Shown: in pieces, positions 7,683 through 15,706 of the stretch
Numbering within the stretch: position 1 is the first letter of the stretch
Layout: each line of letters starts with the position of its first letter
Assembly (NCBI RefSeq): GCF_009208055.1
Contig: NZ_WFKI01000017.1
Location: 1 to 50,056 of the forward strand
Direction: 5' to 3'
Length of the DNA: 50,056 nt
Origin: Poseidonibacter ostreae
Lineage (GTDB): Bacteria; Campylobacterota; Campylobacteria; Campylobacterales; Arcobacteraceae
The notes under the pieces: generated by a model
What the model was told of the DNA's origin: nothing
The model's input: the letters and a program-made list of their open reading frames with translations, nothing else
Database searches by the model: none
Position numbers and translations under genes: made by a program

Positions 7683-8303
7683 TTAATTAGTATTAAAAGC
7701 TCTATCCCCAGCATCACCAAGTCCAGGTCTAATATAATTGTTTTCATCTAATCTTTCATCAATCTGAGCAATATAAATATCAACATCTGGATGTGCTTCT
7801 TGTACTTTATTTACTCCAAATGGCGAACCTAATACGTTTAGGCAGATAATTCTTTTTGGATTTTTTGTTTTTAAGTATTCAATACCATCAATTAATGAAC
7901 CACCAGTTGCTACCATTGGATCTAATAATAAAACAGTTCTTCCCTCTAAATTAGGAATATTTTCATAAAATAGTTTACTTAAAGATGTTTCTTCATCTCT
8001 TTTCATTGCTAAGAAGCCACTTTTTGCATAAGGTAATGTTTTTAAAATACCTGTTAGCATTGGCTCTCCTGCTCTTAAAATAGGAACAAGTACGAGTTTT
8101 TGTACTTCTATCATTTCTACATCTAAAGGACCTTGCCATGTGTTAATGTTCTGAGTAACTGTTTCAAAGTTCTCTAAAGCTTCTGATGCAACTATTCTTG
8201 ATATTTCTTCTATTGTAAGTCTAAACTCATTTGATGTTGTTCTTACATCTCTTAATCTATTAACAAGATGTTTAACAACAACATTTGTGCTTTCTTTATA
8301 CAT
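7683..8303 (-). CDS. upp: Uracil phosphoribosyltransferase
   Basis: Converts uracil and PRPP to UMP in the cytoplasm. The 206-residue length is typical. The PRPP-binding loop LLLDPMVATGGSLIDG lies at about 125-140, VPILRAGEPML at about 73-83, and the uracil-binding YIRPGLGDAGDR at 190-201; together these are specific for Upp. The gene is transcribed divergently from the uracil permease gene at 8460, sharing a 156-base intergenic region, so uptake and salvage are paired. It converges with the gene ending at 7671. Confidence 0.96.
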   Translation of the reverse strand: MYKESTNVVVKHLVNRLRDVRTTSNEFRLTIEEISRIVASEALENFETVTQNINTWQGPLDVEMIEVQKLVLVPILRAGEPMLTGILKTLPYAKSGFLAMKRDEETSLSKLFYENIPNLEGRTVLLLDPMVATGGSLIDGIEYLKTKNPKRIICLNVLGSPFGVNKVQEAHPDVDIYIAQIDERLDENNYIRPGLGDAGDRAFNTN

Positions 8304-8459
8304 ATTTATTCCTAATTATTGGTTTATAAGTCTAAAAATTATTTTAAATTTTAAACCTTATATATTACTAAAAAATTACTTATAAATTGTATATTAATTA
8401 AATTTTAATTAACTGATATTTAGATATGATTAAATAATTTTTAAAATACAAGAGGTAAT

Positions 8460-9704
8460 ATGAAACCCACAGATTACAATTTTAGAGCAAAAGACTCTAT
8501 ATTAGGACTACAATTTTTATTTGTAGCTTTTGGTGCACTTGTGCTTGTTCCAATTTTAACAGGATTAGACCCAAGTGTTGCATTATTTACAGCAGGTCTA
8601 GGAACTTTAGTTTTTCAGTTTGTAAATAAAGGTGCTATTCCTCCAATCTTTTTAGCTTCTTCATTTGCATTTATTGCTCCTATTTCTTATGGAGTTGCTA
8701 CATGGGGAATTGCTGCAACTATGTCAGGGCTTATAGCCGCTGGTTTATTATATGTAGTATTAAGTATGTTAATTAGACTAAAAGGTGATGGTTTTATTCA
8801 TAAATTACTACCTGCTGTTGTAGTTGGACCAGTTATTATGTCAATTGGTTTAATTCTTTCACCTGTAGCTGTTAATTTAGCAATGGGAAAAACAGGAGAT
8901 GGTTCAGTTGTTTTAGTGCCTTTTGAATCTGCTATTGTAATTTCTATGATTGCTTTATTTGTAACTGTATTCTTTTCACTTTTAGGAAAAGGAATGTTTA
9001 AATTAATTCCTATTTTAGCTGGTATTATAGTTGGTTATATAGTTGCTTTAATGTATGGAATTGTTGATTTTTCTGGTGTTTCAAAAGCTGCTTGGTTTGC
9101 AATGCCTAATTTTACAGCACCAGAGTTTAATTGGCAAGCAATTATCTTTATTTTACCAATTGCTATTGCTCCTGCTATTGAGCATATAGGTGATATGCTA
9201 GCTATTTCAAATGTGACAAAAGAAGATTATTTAAAAAAGCCAGGTTTAAAAAATACACTATTAGGTGATGGACTTGCTACTTCTGTTGCTGCATTATTTG
9301 GTGGTCCTCCTAATACTACTTATTCAGAAGTTACAGGTGCTGTTACTATTACAAAAGCGTATAATCCTGCAATTATGACATGGGCTGCAATTTTTGCAAT
9401 TGCATTAGCTTTTGTTGGTAAAATTGGTGGAGTTTTATCAACAATTCCAACACCAGTTATGGGTGGAATTATGCTTTTATTATTTGGAATTATTGCAACT
9501 TTAGGTATTTCAACATTAATTAAAGATAAAACTGATTTTACTTGTCCTAGAAATATGATAATTGTTTCTATGATTTTAGTATTTTCAATTGGTGGAATGA
9601 CATTTAACTTTGGTGGAGTACCATTTTCAGGAATTGGACTTGGTGCAATTGTTGGAATTTTATTAAACCTAGTATTACCACAAGCTTCTGTAGAAAAAGA
9701 GTAG
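8460..9704 (+). CDS. uraA: Uracil permease, NCS2 family
   Basis: A 414-residue inner-membrane NCS2 symporter of the UraA/UapA branch with about 14 membrane segments. The substrate-site glutamates are visible in AIEHIGDMLA (about 239-248) and in GGPPNTTYSEVTGAV (about 277-291), both conserved in UraA. The N-terminus GLQFLFVAFGALVLVP matches the family opening. Its divergent neighbour upp gives the uracil substrate assignment strong support. RBS is AGAGG four bases before the ATG. A hairpin with a T run ends the unit at 9714-9743. Confidence 0.92.
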   Translation: MKPTDYNFRAKDSILGLQFLFVAFGALVLVPILTGLDPSVALFTAGLGTLVFQFVNKGAIPPIFLASSFAFIAPISYGVATWGIAATMSGLIAAGLLYVVLSMLIRLKGDGFIHKLLPAVVVGPVIMSIGLILSPVAVNLAMGKTGDGSVVLVPFESAIVISMIALFVTVFFSLLGKGMFKLIPILAGIIVGYIVALMYGIVDFSGVSKAAWFAMPNFTAPEFNWQAIIFILPIAIAPAIEHIGDMLAISNVTKEDYLKKPGLKNTLLGDGLATSVAALFGGPPNTTYSEVTGAVTITKAYNPAIMTWAAIFAIALAFVGKIGGVLSTIPTPVMGGIMLLLFGIIATLGISTLIKDKTDFTCPRNMIIVSMILVFSIGGMTFNFGGVPFSGIGLGAIVGILLNLVLPQASVEKE

Positions 9705-9713
9705 ACTTTTAAC

Positions 9714-9743
9714 TAGCTAGAAAATTTCTAGCTACTCTTTTTT
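9714..9743 (+). terminator. Rho-independent terminator after uraA
   Basis: Inverted repeat TAGCTAGAAA / TTTCTAGCTA (9714-9723 and 9725-9734) followed by CTCTTTTTT, the clearest intrinsic terminator in this part. Confidence 0.8.
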
Positions 9744-9818
9744 AATATTTTATAAACTTATTTGCTACAATATGTTTATAAAATATTTATATAATAATTA
9801 AATCACAAAAGGAAACAA

Positions 9819-10322
9819 ATGGCTAAAAGTAAAGAACATCAATTTGATATTTCAGCAAAACTTGATATGCAAGAAATGAAAAATGCAGTTGTACAATCAC
9901 AAAAAGAGATTGATAATAGATACGATTTTAAAGGTATTACAAAAGAAATAGAATTAAACCAGGGTGGAAAAACTTTAGTTTTAACAAGTGCAAGTGATAA
10001 TAAAATTGATGCAATGAAAGATATATTAATTTCAAAAATGAATAAAAGAGAGATTTCTATTAATTCTTTAGAAGAAACAAAATCAGAAGATTCAAGTGGT
10101 GGAAATAGAAAATTTACTTATAAAATCATTGATAGTATAGAAAAAGATGAAGCTAAAACTATACAAACAGAGATAAAAAGTCTAAAACTTAAAGTAACTG
10201 CTGTTAATCAAGGTGATGAAATAAGAGTTAGTGGAAAAAATATTGATGACTTACAAACAGTAATGTCTCATCTTAAATCTTTAGATTTAAAAGCTCCTTT
10301 AGTTTTTGACAATTTTAGATAG
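9819..10322 (+). CDS. yajQ: YajQ-family nucleotide-binding protein (DUF520)
   Basis: A 167-residue protein with two ferredoxin-like subdomains. The opening HQFDISAKLDMQEMKNAV, the NRYDFKG element (about 33-39) and the C-terminal IKSLKLKVTAVNQGDEIRVSGKNIDDLQ are hallmarks of YajQ. Family members bind nucleotides or tRNA in some species, and cyclic di-GMP in Xanthomonas where they act as effectors; the role here is not known. RBS AAGGAAA precedes the ATG. Bounded by terminators on both sides, so monocistronic. Confidence 0.94.
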   Translation: MAKSKEHQFDISAKLDMQEMKNAVVQSQKEIDNRYDFKGITKEIELNQGGKTLVLTSASDNKIDAMKDILISKMNKREISINSLEETKSEDSSGGNRKFTYKIIDSIEKDEAKTIQTEIKSLKLKVTAVNQGDEIRVSGKNIDDLQTVMSHLKSLDLKAPLVFDNFR

Positions 10323-10332
10323 AACTTTTTAA

Positions 10333-10358
10333 ATATACCTCATTTTATTGAGGTATAT
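10333..10358 (+). terminator. Hairpin terminator after yajQ
   Basis: Ten-base perfect stem ATATACCTCA / TGAGGTATAT with a six-base loop, 10 bases after the stop; followed by a T-rich but interrupted tract. Confidence 0.65.
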
Positions 10359-10400
10359 ACTCTTTATATATCTATACACACTTCATAAACAAAATTACTA

Positions 10401-10406
10401 TATAAT
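10401..10406 (+). promoter_or_regulatory. -10 element TATAAT for two-component operon
   Basis: TATAAT 31 bases before the response-regulator ATG, downstream of the yajQ terminator; predicted transcription start near 10413. Confidence 0.5.
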
Positions 10407-10437
10407 CTTTTAACTATATATAAATTAGGAATAAAAA

Positions 10438-11097
10438 ATGAGAGTTTTATTATTAGAAGACGATAACTTATTAAGTGATTTACTTAATGATCATTTAATT
10501 GATAAGGGTTATGATGTAACACTGTGTTTAAATGGACAAGATGCTTTAGAATACTTAATAGATGAAAAGTTTGATTTAGCACTTTTAGATATAAATACGC
10601 CAATAATATCAGGTCTTGAAGTTCTTAAAACAATAAGAGAAGAGTATAAAAATAAAACTCCTGTAATAATTCTTACTGCATATCAAGATACAAAACATTT
10701 AAAAGATTCTTTTGAGAATGGTGTTGATGATTATATAAAAAAACCTTTCGATTTAGAAGAGTTAGATCAAAGAATATTAAGATTATGTAGACAGTTCTCA
10801 ATTGAACAAAATTCTAATATAGAAATTTCTACTGATATATTATTTGACCCTGAATCTTGTAAAATAAGTTTAAAAGATAAAAATGTAAGCATTGCTCAAA
10901 AAGAAAGAGATATTTTAAAATATTTTTGTACCCATAGAAATAGGGTAATTTCAAGTGAAGAATTACTTCAAAATATTTGGGCATATGAAGAGATGCCAAC
11001 TGATGCAACAATTAGAGTATATATTAAAAACTTAAGAGAGATTATTGGAAAAGAGAAAATTACTACAATACGTGGAATAGGATATAAGTTTGAATAA
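10438..11097 (+). CDS. OmpR-family response regulator
   Basis: A 219-residue two-domain regulator. The receiver domain (1-120) has the acidic pocket D8-D9, phospho-acceptor D51 (LLDINTP), T80 and K102 (YIKKPFD). The C-terminal winged helix (about 128-219) ends TTIRGIGYKFE, the OmpR/PhoB-type wing. It should be phosphorylated by the kinase encoded immediately downstream, whose TTG start overlaps this gene by eight bases. Targets are unknown; the downstream Nudix and cytochrome c genes may be part of its regulon simply because they share the operon. Confidence 0.93.
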   Translation: MRVLLLEDDNLLSDLLNDHLIDKGYDVTLCLNGQDALEYLIDEKFDLALLDINTPIISGLEVLKTIREEYKNKTPVIILTAYQDTKHLKDSFENGVDDYIKKPFDLEELDQRILRLCRQFSIEQNSNIEISTDILFDPESCKISLKDKNVSIAQKERDILKYFCTHRNRVISSEELLQNIWAYEEMPTDATIRVYIKNLREIIGKEKITTIRGIGYKFE

Positions 11098-12292
11098 AAA
11101 TGAAAGAAAAGCCTTATTTAGTTTTTTATCAATTTATGTAGGTTCTGCTATTTTATTAATATCAGTGCTTTTATATATTTATTATAATAATGAACTTGAA
11201 TCTGTTGCTGACTCTTGTAGTATGGAGATGAGTAATGCTTCAATGCATATTAAATCTGATATCTTAAACTCTTATATGAAACATAAAAAATATGTTCCTA
11301 AAAAACTAGAAAATGATGAAGTTAGATATGCATTATATGATAAAGATAAAAAGGTAATATATTCATATATAGATGCTGCTGAACTTGTAGATTTCTCTGC
11401 TTCTACTATGTATGAAAGTAGTCATTATCATTATTATATTACTACATTAGATGAAAAAGCAATACCTGTTAAGTATATTGCAATTGAAACATGTTTGGGT
11501 ATTCAAAATAGAAACAATTTAAAAATCTATGTAATAGTAGCACTTATTTTAAGTGGAATATTTATTGGTTTTATTGGTTATTTACTTTCAAAAATTTTAT
11601 TAAAACCAGTTCGTGAAAGAGTTGAGCAGATGGATAAGTTTATTAAAGATTCAGCACATGAATTAAATACTCCAATTACTGTACTTATGACATCAACTTC
11701 AATGTTAAAAAATGGGAAAAACCCTGATAAGATGATGAGGTATATTCTAAGTAGTACTAAGCAAATATCTCAAATTTATAATGATATTCATTTCTCAGCT
11801 TTTAATGAAATAAATGATGATGTTTTTGAAGAGTTTAATTTAAAAGAATTAGTAAAAGATAGTGTAGAATATTTTAATGATATTTCAATTACAAAGAAGA
11901 TAGTAATAAATGATGATTTAGAGGATTGTTTTATTTTAATGGATAGAACAAAAACTCAAAAAGTTGTAAATAATTTAATATCAAATGCAATTAAATATAG
12001 TAATAATAATTCAATTGTTAATGTTGTAATAAAAGATAATATCTTAAGTGTAGAAGATTTTGGTATTGGTATTAGTGAGCAAGAGCAAAAAGAGATATTT
12101 AAAAGATATAAAAGAGGGACAAATATAGAAGGTGGCTTTGGTATTGGTCTTGATATTGTAAAAAGAATATCAGAAGAATATAATTTGAAATTAGATTTAA
12201 AATCACAATTAGGTCAAGGGTCAACTTTTTATATTGATTTTTGTTCAATTATCAATAACTCTGTATGTAGTAAAACAGGTGAAAAAAAATAA
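11090..12292 (+). CDS. Membrane sensor histidine kinase
   Basis: A 400-residue kinase with TM1 at about 9-31, a periplasmic sensor region of about 115 residues, TM2 at about 146-168, and cytoplasmic kinase domains. The H-box is DSAHELNTP with phosphorylated H190; the N-box NLISNAIKYS is near 295; the G1 box is VEDFGIGI and the G2 region GGFGIGLDIVKRI. There is little HAMP sequence between TM2 and the H-box. It should phosphorylate the response regulator at 10438-11097. The sensor domain has two cysteines (C43, C135), which could form a periplasmic disulfide; the signal is unknown. TTG start overlapping the regulator gene. Confidence 0.92.
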   Translation: MNKNERKALFSFLSIYVGSAILLISVLLYIYYNNELESVADSCSMEMSNASMHIKSDILNSYMKHKKYVPKKLENDEVRYALYDKDKKVIYSYIDAAELVDFSASTMYESSHYHYYITTLDEKAIPVKYIAIETCLGIQNRNNLKIYVIVALILSGIFIGFIGYLLSKILLKPVRERVEQMDKFIKDSAHELNTPITVLMTSTSMLKNGKNPDKMMRYILSSTKQISQIYNDIHFSAFNEINDDVFEEFNLKELVKDSVEYFNDISITKKIVINDDLEDCFILMDRTKTQKVVNNLISNAIKYSNNNSIVNVVIKDNILSVEDFGIGISEQEQKEIFKRYKRGTNIEGGFGIGLDIVKRISEEYNLKLDLKSQLGQGSTFYIDFCSIINNSVCSKTGEKK

Positions 12293-12293
12293 A

Positions 12294-12869
12294 ATGAAAA
12301 ATATAATAAAAAATTTTAAAACAAATGAATTAAAAAATACTAAATTTGTTCATCCAGTTAGTATTACTTATAATCAAAATGGAAAAGATAAATTATGGGA
12401 AGCAGTAAAAAGTTTTGATTCTGTTGCAGTTTTACTTTATCATGAAGAAAAAGATGCTTTTTTACTTGTAAAACAATTTCGTGCTCCTGTGTATCTGAAT
12501 GATGAAAGTCATTTATGTACATATGAATTATGTGCAGGAATTATTGATAAGGAAATCTCTTTAGCTCAAATTGTAAAAGAAGAAATTGATGAAGAATGTG
12601 GATATGACGTTGCCTTGGAATCTATTGAAAAAATTACTTCTTTTTATACAAATGTTGGAGTAAGTGGTGGTTGTCAAAGTCTTTTTTTTGCTACTATTAA
12701 TGAATCTATGAAAATACATAATGGTGGGGGCATTAATGATGAAGAAATTGATTTAATGTTTTTACCTTTAAATAAAATTGAAGAGTTCCTTTATGATGAA
12801 AGTAAAGCAAAAACGCCAGGTTTAATGTTCTCTTTTTACTGGTTTTTAAAAAATAAAAGGACACTGTAG
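12294..12869 (+). CDS. NUDT14-like Nudix hydrolase (nucleotide-sugar/ADP-ribose pyrophosphatase)
   Basis: A 191-residue Nudix protein expected to hydrolyse a nucleotide diphosphate-linked substrate such as UDP-glucose or ADP-ribose. ELCAGIID then KEEIDEECGYD forms the Nudix box; the glutamates EEIDEE are the metal ligands. The first part of the box departs from the GX5E consensus in the same way as animal NUDT14 (UDP-sugar pyrophosphatase), and further stretches recall it: ITYNQNG near the N-terminus, LLVKQFRAPVY and TNVGVSGG. The open frame extends to 12234 but that would overlap the kinase gene out of frame; ATG 12294, one base after the kinase stop, is preferred. Third gene of the two-component operon. 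Confidence 0.85.
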   Translation: MKNIIKNFKTNELKNTKFVHPVSITYNQNGKDKLWEAVKSFDSVAVLLYHEEKDAFLLVKQFRAPVYLNDESHLCTYELCAGIIDKEISLAQIVKEEIDEECGYDVALESIEKITSFYTNVGVSGGCQSLFFATINESMKIHNGGGINDEEIDLMFLPLNKIEEFLYDESKAKTPGLMFSFYWFLKNKRTL

Positions 12870-12871
12870 TA

Positions 12872-13312
12872 ATGAAAATTAAGACTTCAATTTTATTTAG
12901 TTTAATTATGGTGCTAAGTTCTTTAAATTTAATTGCTGATGATACAAAACTAGTAAAGGTTAATAACTCGTTTATTACAAAATTTGAGTATGGAGAGATG
13001 CTTTATAATAATCCTAGAGGAATAGGGTGTAATACTTGTCATGGAAGTGATGCAAAGGGTAAAAAGATAGTATCCTTTACACATATTTATGATAAAAAGA
13101 AATATAACTGTGTTTTGGATGTCCCAGATATTAAAGCTTCTAAATATGATGTTTTTTTTAAAAAGGTTAATTCAAAGAAGAATCCAAAGAAAAAGTTCAC
13201 AAAAGAACAAGTCTGCGAAAAGCTAGTCTATAAGGCAAATATTATGCCTGCATATTTCTTAGTTGAAGAAGAGATTGATGCTATTTATTACTATATTAAG
13301 AACTTAAAATAA
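12872..13312 (+). CDS. Periplasmic monohaem cytochrome c
   Basis: A 146-residue c-type cytochrome. An N-terminal signal peptide (about 1-22, hydrophobic core LFSLIMVLSSLNLIA) leads to the single haem motif CNTCH (C53, C56, H57). The C-terminal NIMPAYFLVEEEIDAIYYYIKNL is the usual methionine axial-ligand loop followed by the last helix. An insert of about 30 basic residues separates the two; it contains two further cysteines. It starts two bases after the Nudix stop, so it is the last gene of the two-component operon. Electron partner unknown. Confidence 0.88.
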   Translation: MKIKTSILFSLIMVLSSLNLIADDTKLVKVNNSFITKFEYGEMLYNNPRGIGCNTCHGSDAKGKKIVSFTHIYDKKKYNCVLDVPDIKASKYDVFFKKVNSKKNPKKKFTKEQVCEKLVYKANIMPAYFLVEEEIDAIYYYIKNLK

Positions 13313-13322
13313 GTGTAGATTT

Positions 13323-14357
13323 TTATCTTGAAAAAGCTACACCTATTCCTATTTTATTAGTTTCTCTATCATAATCAATCAAACTTTCACCATAACCTGA
13401 AAATATTTGTAAAAATCCATAAGAGTTAGGTGTTGACAAAAACTCAGGTAATGGAAAAGTCCAATTTAACTCAGCAGCACCTTTATTTTGTGAATTAAAT
13501 CTAATATTATTTCTAAGCATTAATTCAAAGGTATGTTTTTTATATGGATAAAGAAGTGTTAAATCACCATATCCATAATATTCATCAATATCAGGATTAT
13601 CATCATCATTACTTTTTTCAGGAATTCTATACCAAACTCTAGGAATCACAAATAAATCTGAAAGTTGTAAATAACTCTCTAAATATAATCTATTCCATGA
13701 CCTAGATTTCTCTTCACTTCTTCCATTTGATTCATGAATTAAAGATACTTTAAATCCTTTTAATGACTCACTTTTATCATAAGGAAATTGAAGAAAAATT
13801 TCTGGCATATAGTTTGTCTCTCTAAATGGTGAAGAATCAGAACCCGTTTGCCAAAATGACTTTTGTGTATACGCTGCTGAAAAAGATTCATTTAATCCAA
13901 AAAAATTATAAGCAATTGGTTTTTCAATACTAAACTGGAAACTTGTTTCAAAAGGGTTTCTATTTTCATCCTTATTTAAATCATAAGTAGCAGGTAAAAG
14001 ATAGTTTTTTCTATAAGGATATAATCCAAAATCTCCAGTTATCATTTGTTCTAAATTAAAGTTTGTCTCTTTATCTTCTGTTTTATTTATATAATCTTGA
14101 TAAAAATCTCTTTTCATTTTAGTAAATGATTGTACTTTATGACTTACAGTATTAGTTTCATTTTTATTTTTTGATAAATCTAAAATATATTTATCTTCTT
14201 TTTTGATATTTGTATTAACAGCTTTTTTATACAAAATCATAGCTTCTTTATAATTTCCTTCTTGTTCATACTTTTCTGCTTTTTTATAAAGTTCTGTAAA
14301 GTTTTCTTCTGCATTTAATAATATAAAAGTAAATATAAAAGTTAAAATATATCTCAT
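13323..14357 (-). CDS. pldA: Outer-membrane phospholipase A
   Basis: OMPLA-family outer-membrane beta-barrel hydrolase of phospholipids. The catalytic signature is exact: H208 and S210 in HESNGR, and N222 in SRSWNRLY, with the H-to-N spacing of 14 that E. coli PldA (H142, S144, N156) has. A signal peptide covers about 1-16. Residues about 17-110 precede the barrel and include a TPR-like helical pair (LYKKAEKYEQEGNYKEAMILYKKA in outline, about 23-46), longer than the E. coli N-terminal region. The last residues GIGVAFSR form the final strand. Monocistronic, convergent with the cytochrome gene and divergent from rpe. Usually dormant until the outer membrane is disturbed. Confidence 0.93.
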   Translation of the reverse strand: MRYILTFIFTFILLNAEENFTELYKKAEKYEQEGNYKEAMILYKKAVNTNIKKEDKYILDLSKNKNETNTVSHKVQSFTKMKRDFYQDYINKTEDKETNFNLEQMITGDFGLYPYRKNYLLPATYDLNKDENRNPFETSFQFSIEKPIAYNFFGLNESFSAAYTQKSFWQTGSDSSPFRETNYMPEIFLQFPYDKSESLKGFKVSLIHESNGRSEEKSRSWNRLYLESYLQLSDLFVIPRVWYRIPEKSNDDDNPDIDEYYGYGDLTLLYPYKKHTFELMLRNNIRFNSQNKGAAELNWTFPLPEFLSTPNSYGFLQIFSGYGESLIDYDRETNKIGIGVAFSR

Positions 14358-14432
14358 TGTGTGTTCCCTTAAAATAAAAACATAGTTTATAACAATTTTT
14401 GTTTTAATATACTTTGTATAAAAGATTTTTCA

Positions 14433-14441
14433 TGGTATAAT
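14433..14441 (+). promoter_or_regulatory. Extended -10 TGGTATAAT for rpe operon
   Basis: A consensus TG-n-TATAAT 30 bases before the rpe ATG; the best promoter match in the window and likely drives 14472-17102. Confidence 0.65.
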
Positions 14442-14471
14442 CGCCTAAAATTAAGAAAAAAAGGTTATATA

Positions 14472-15113
14472 ATGCTTGTTGCTCCATCAATATTATCAGC
14501 AGACTTTGGGAAATTAAATGAAGAGATTAAAGCTATTTGTGAAGGTGGTTGTGATTTAGTTCATGTTGATGTAATGGATGGTCATTTCGTTCCAAATATG
14601 ACAATAGGTCCAGTTGTAGTAAATCCAGTTGCAAAGGCTGCTACAAAGCCTTTAGATATTCACTTAATGGTTGAAAACAATACTTTTTTTGTAGATCTTT
14701 TTGCTCCATTGAAGCCTGAGTATATATCTTTTCATATTGAAAGTGAAAAACATCCACATAGACTTATTCAAAAAATAAGAGGTTTAGGAATTAAACCAGC
14801 AATTGTTTTAAATCCTCATACTCCACCTGAAGCAATTGAGTATTTATTAGAAGATTTAGATATGGTTTTATTAATGTCTGTTAATCCAGGTTTTGGCGGA
14901 CAAAAGTTTATTAAAAGTGTTGTAGAAAAAGCTACAAAATTAAAAGAATTAATTAATAAAAGAAATCCAAACTGTCTTATTGAAGTTGATGGTGGAGTAA
15001 ATGATAAAAATATTCACGAACTAAAAGATGCAGGTGTTGATGTAGTAGTGGCTGGTTCTTATGTTTATGGAGCGCCTGATTATTCAAAAGCTATTAAGAG
15101 TTTACAGGTTTAA
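14472..15113 (+). CDS. rpe: Ribulose-phosphate 3-epimerase
   Basis: TIM-barrel metalloenzyme interconverting ribulose 5-phosphate and xylulose 5-phosphate in the pentose phosphate pathway. The 213-residue sequence shows APSILSADF (about 4-12), the catalytic HVDVMDGHFVPNMTIGP, DIHLMVEN, MSVNPGFGGQKF and EVDGGVN, all diagnostic. It is the first gene of an operon with trpF starting two bases after its stop. Start ATG after AAGGT. Confidence 0.97.
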   Translation: MLVAPSILSADFGKLNEEIKAICEGGCDLVHVDVMDGHFVPNMTIGPVVVNPVAKAATKPLDIHLMVENNTFFVDLFAPLKPEYISFHIESEKHPHRLIQKIRGLGIKPAIVLNPHTPPEAIEYLLEDLDMVLLMSVNPGFGGQKFIKSVVEKATKLKELINKRNPNCLIEVDGGVNDKNIHELKDAGVDVVVAGSYVYGAPDYSKAIKSLQV

Positions 15114-15115
15114 TT

Positions 15116-15706
15116 ATGAAAGTTAAAATTTGTGGAATTACAAACCTTGAAGATGCTTTAGATGCGATTGATGCTGGTGCAGATGCTTTAGGTTTTGTTT
15201 TTTATGATAAATCTCCTAGATATATTGATCCTTTTGAAGCTAGAAAAATTGTAGATAAACTACCTCCTTTTATTCAAACTATTGGTTTATTTGTTAATGA
15301 ACCAAACTCTTTTATAAATCAAGTTTGTATTAATGCAAAGATGCAAACAGCACAAATTATAGATGATGATACTTTTACTGATTTTAAAACTTTAGATAGT
15401 AGATATATAAAAGTTTTAAGAGCAAAGAGTAAAGCTGATATAGAGAAAGTTGAAGATAATTATGTTTTAGTTGATGCTTTTGTAGAGAGTTTTGGAGGTG
15501 AGGGTAAACGTCTTGCTTTAGAGTGGTTTAAAGATATAGATTGCTCAAAAATGATTTTAGCAGGTGGTCTTAATGCTGATAATTTAAAAGAGTTATCAGA
15601 CTTTAACTTTTATGGTGTAGATGTTAGCTCTGGCGTTGAAGCACATAAGGGGAAAAAAGATAAACAAAAGATGATAAATTTTATAAAAGCAGTAAATGAA
15701 ATCTAA
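15116..15706 (+). CDS. trpF: Phosphoribosylanthranilate isomerase
   Basis: Third enzymatic step of tryptophan synthesis after chorismate is committed: isomerises phosphoribosylanthranilate to CdRP by an Amadori rearrangement. The TIM barrel opens KVKICGITN with the general-base cysteine C6, contains GFVFYDKSPRYI (about 28-39), the catalytic aspartate in LVDAF, and GGLNADN near the C-terminus. It is separate from trpC (22709) in the window, so trp genes are dispersed. Lies between rpe and an exonuclease gene that overlaps it by 11 bases. Confidence 0.95.
   Translation: MKVKICGITNLEDALDAIDAGADALGFVFYDKSPRYIDPFEARKIVDKLPPFIQTIGLFVNEPNSFINQVCINAKMQTAQIIDDDTFTDFKTLDSRYIKVLRAKSKADIEKVEDNYVLVDAFVESFGGEGKRLALEWFKDIDCSKMILAGGLNADNLKELSDFNFYGVDVSSGVEAHKGKKDKQKMINFIKAVNEI

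Noticed and set aside
12234..12293. N-terminal extension of the Nudix frame
   Set aside because: It overlaps the kinase gene in another frame; ATG 12294 begins one base after the kinase stop and matches the family start.
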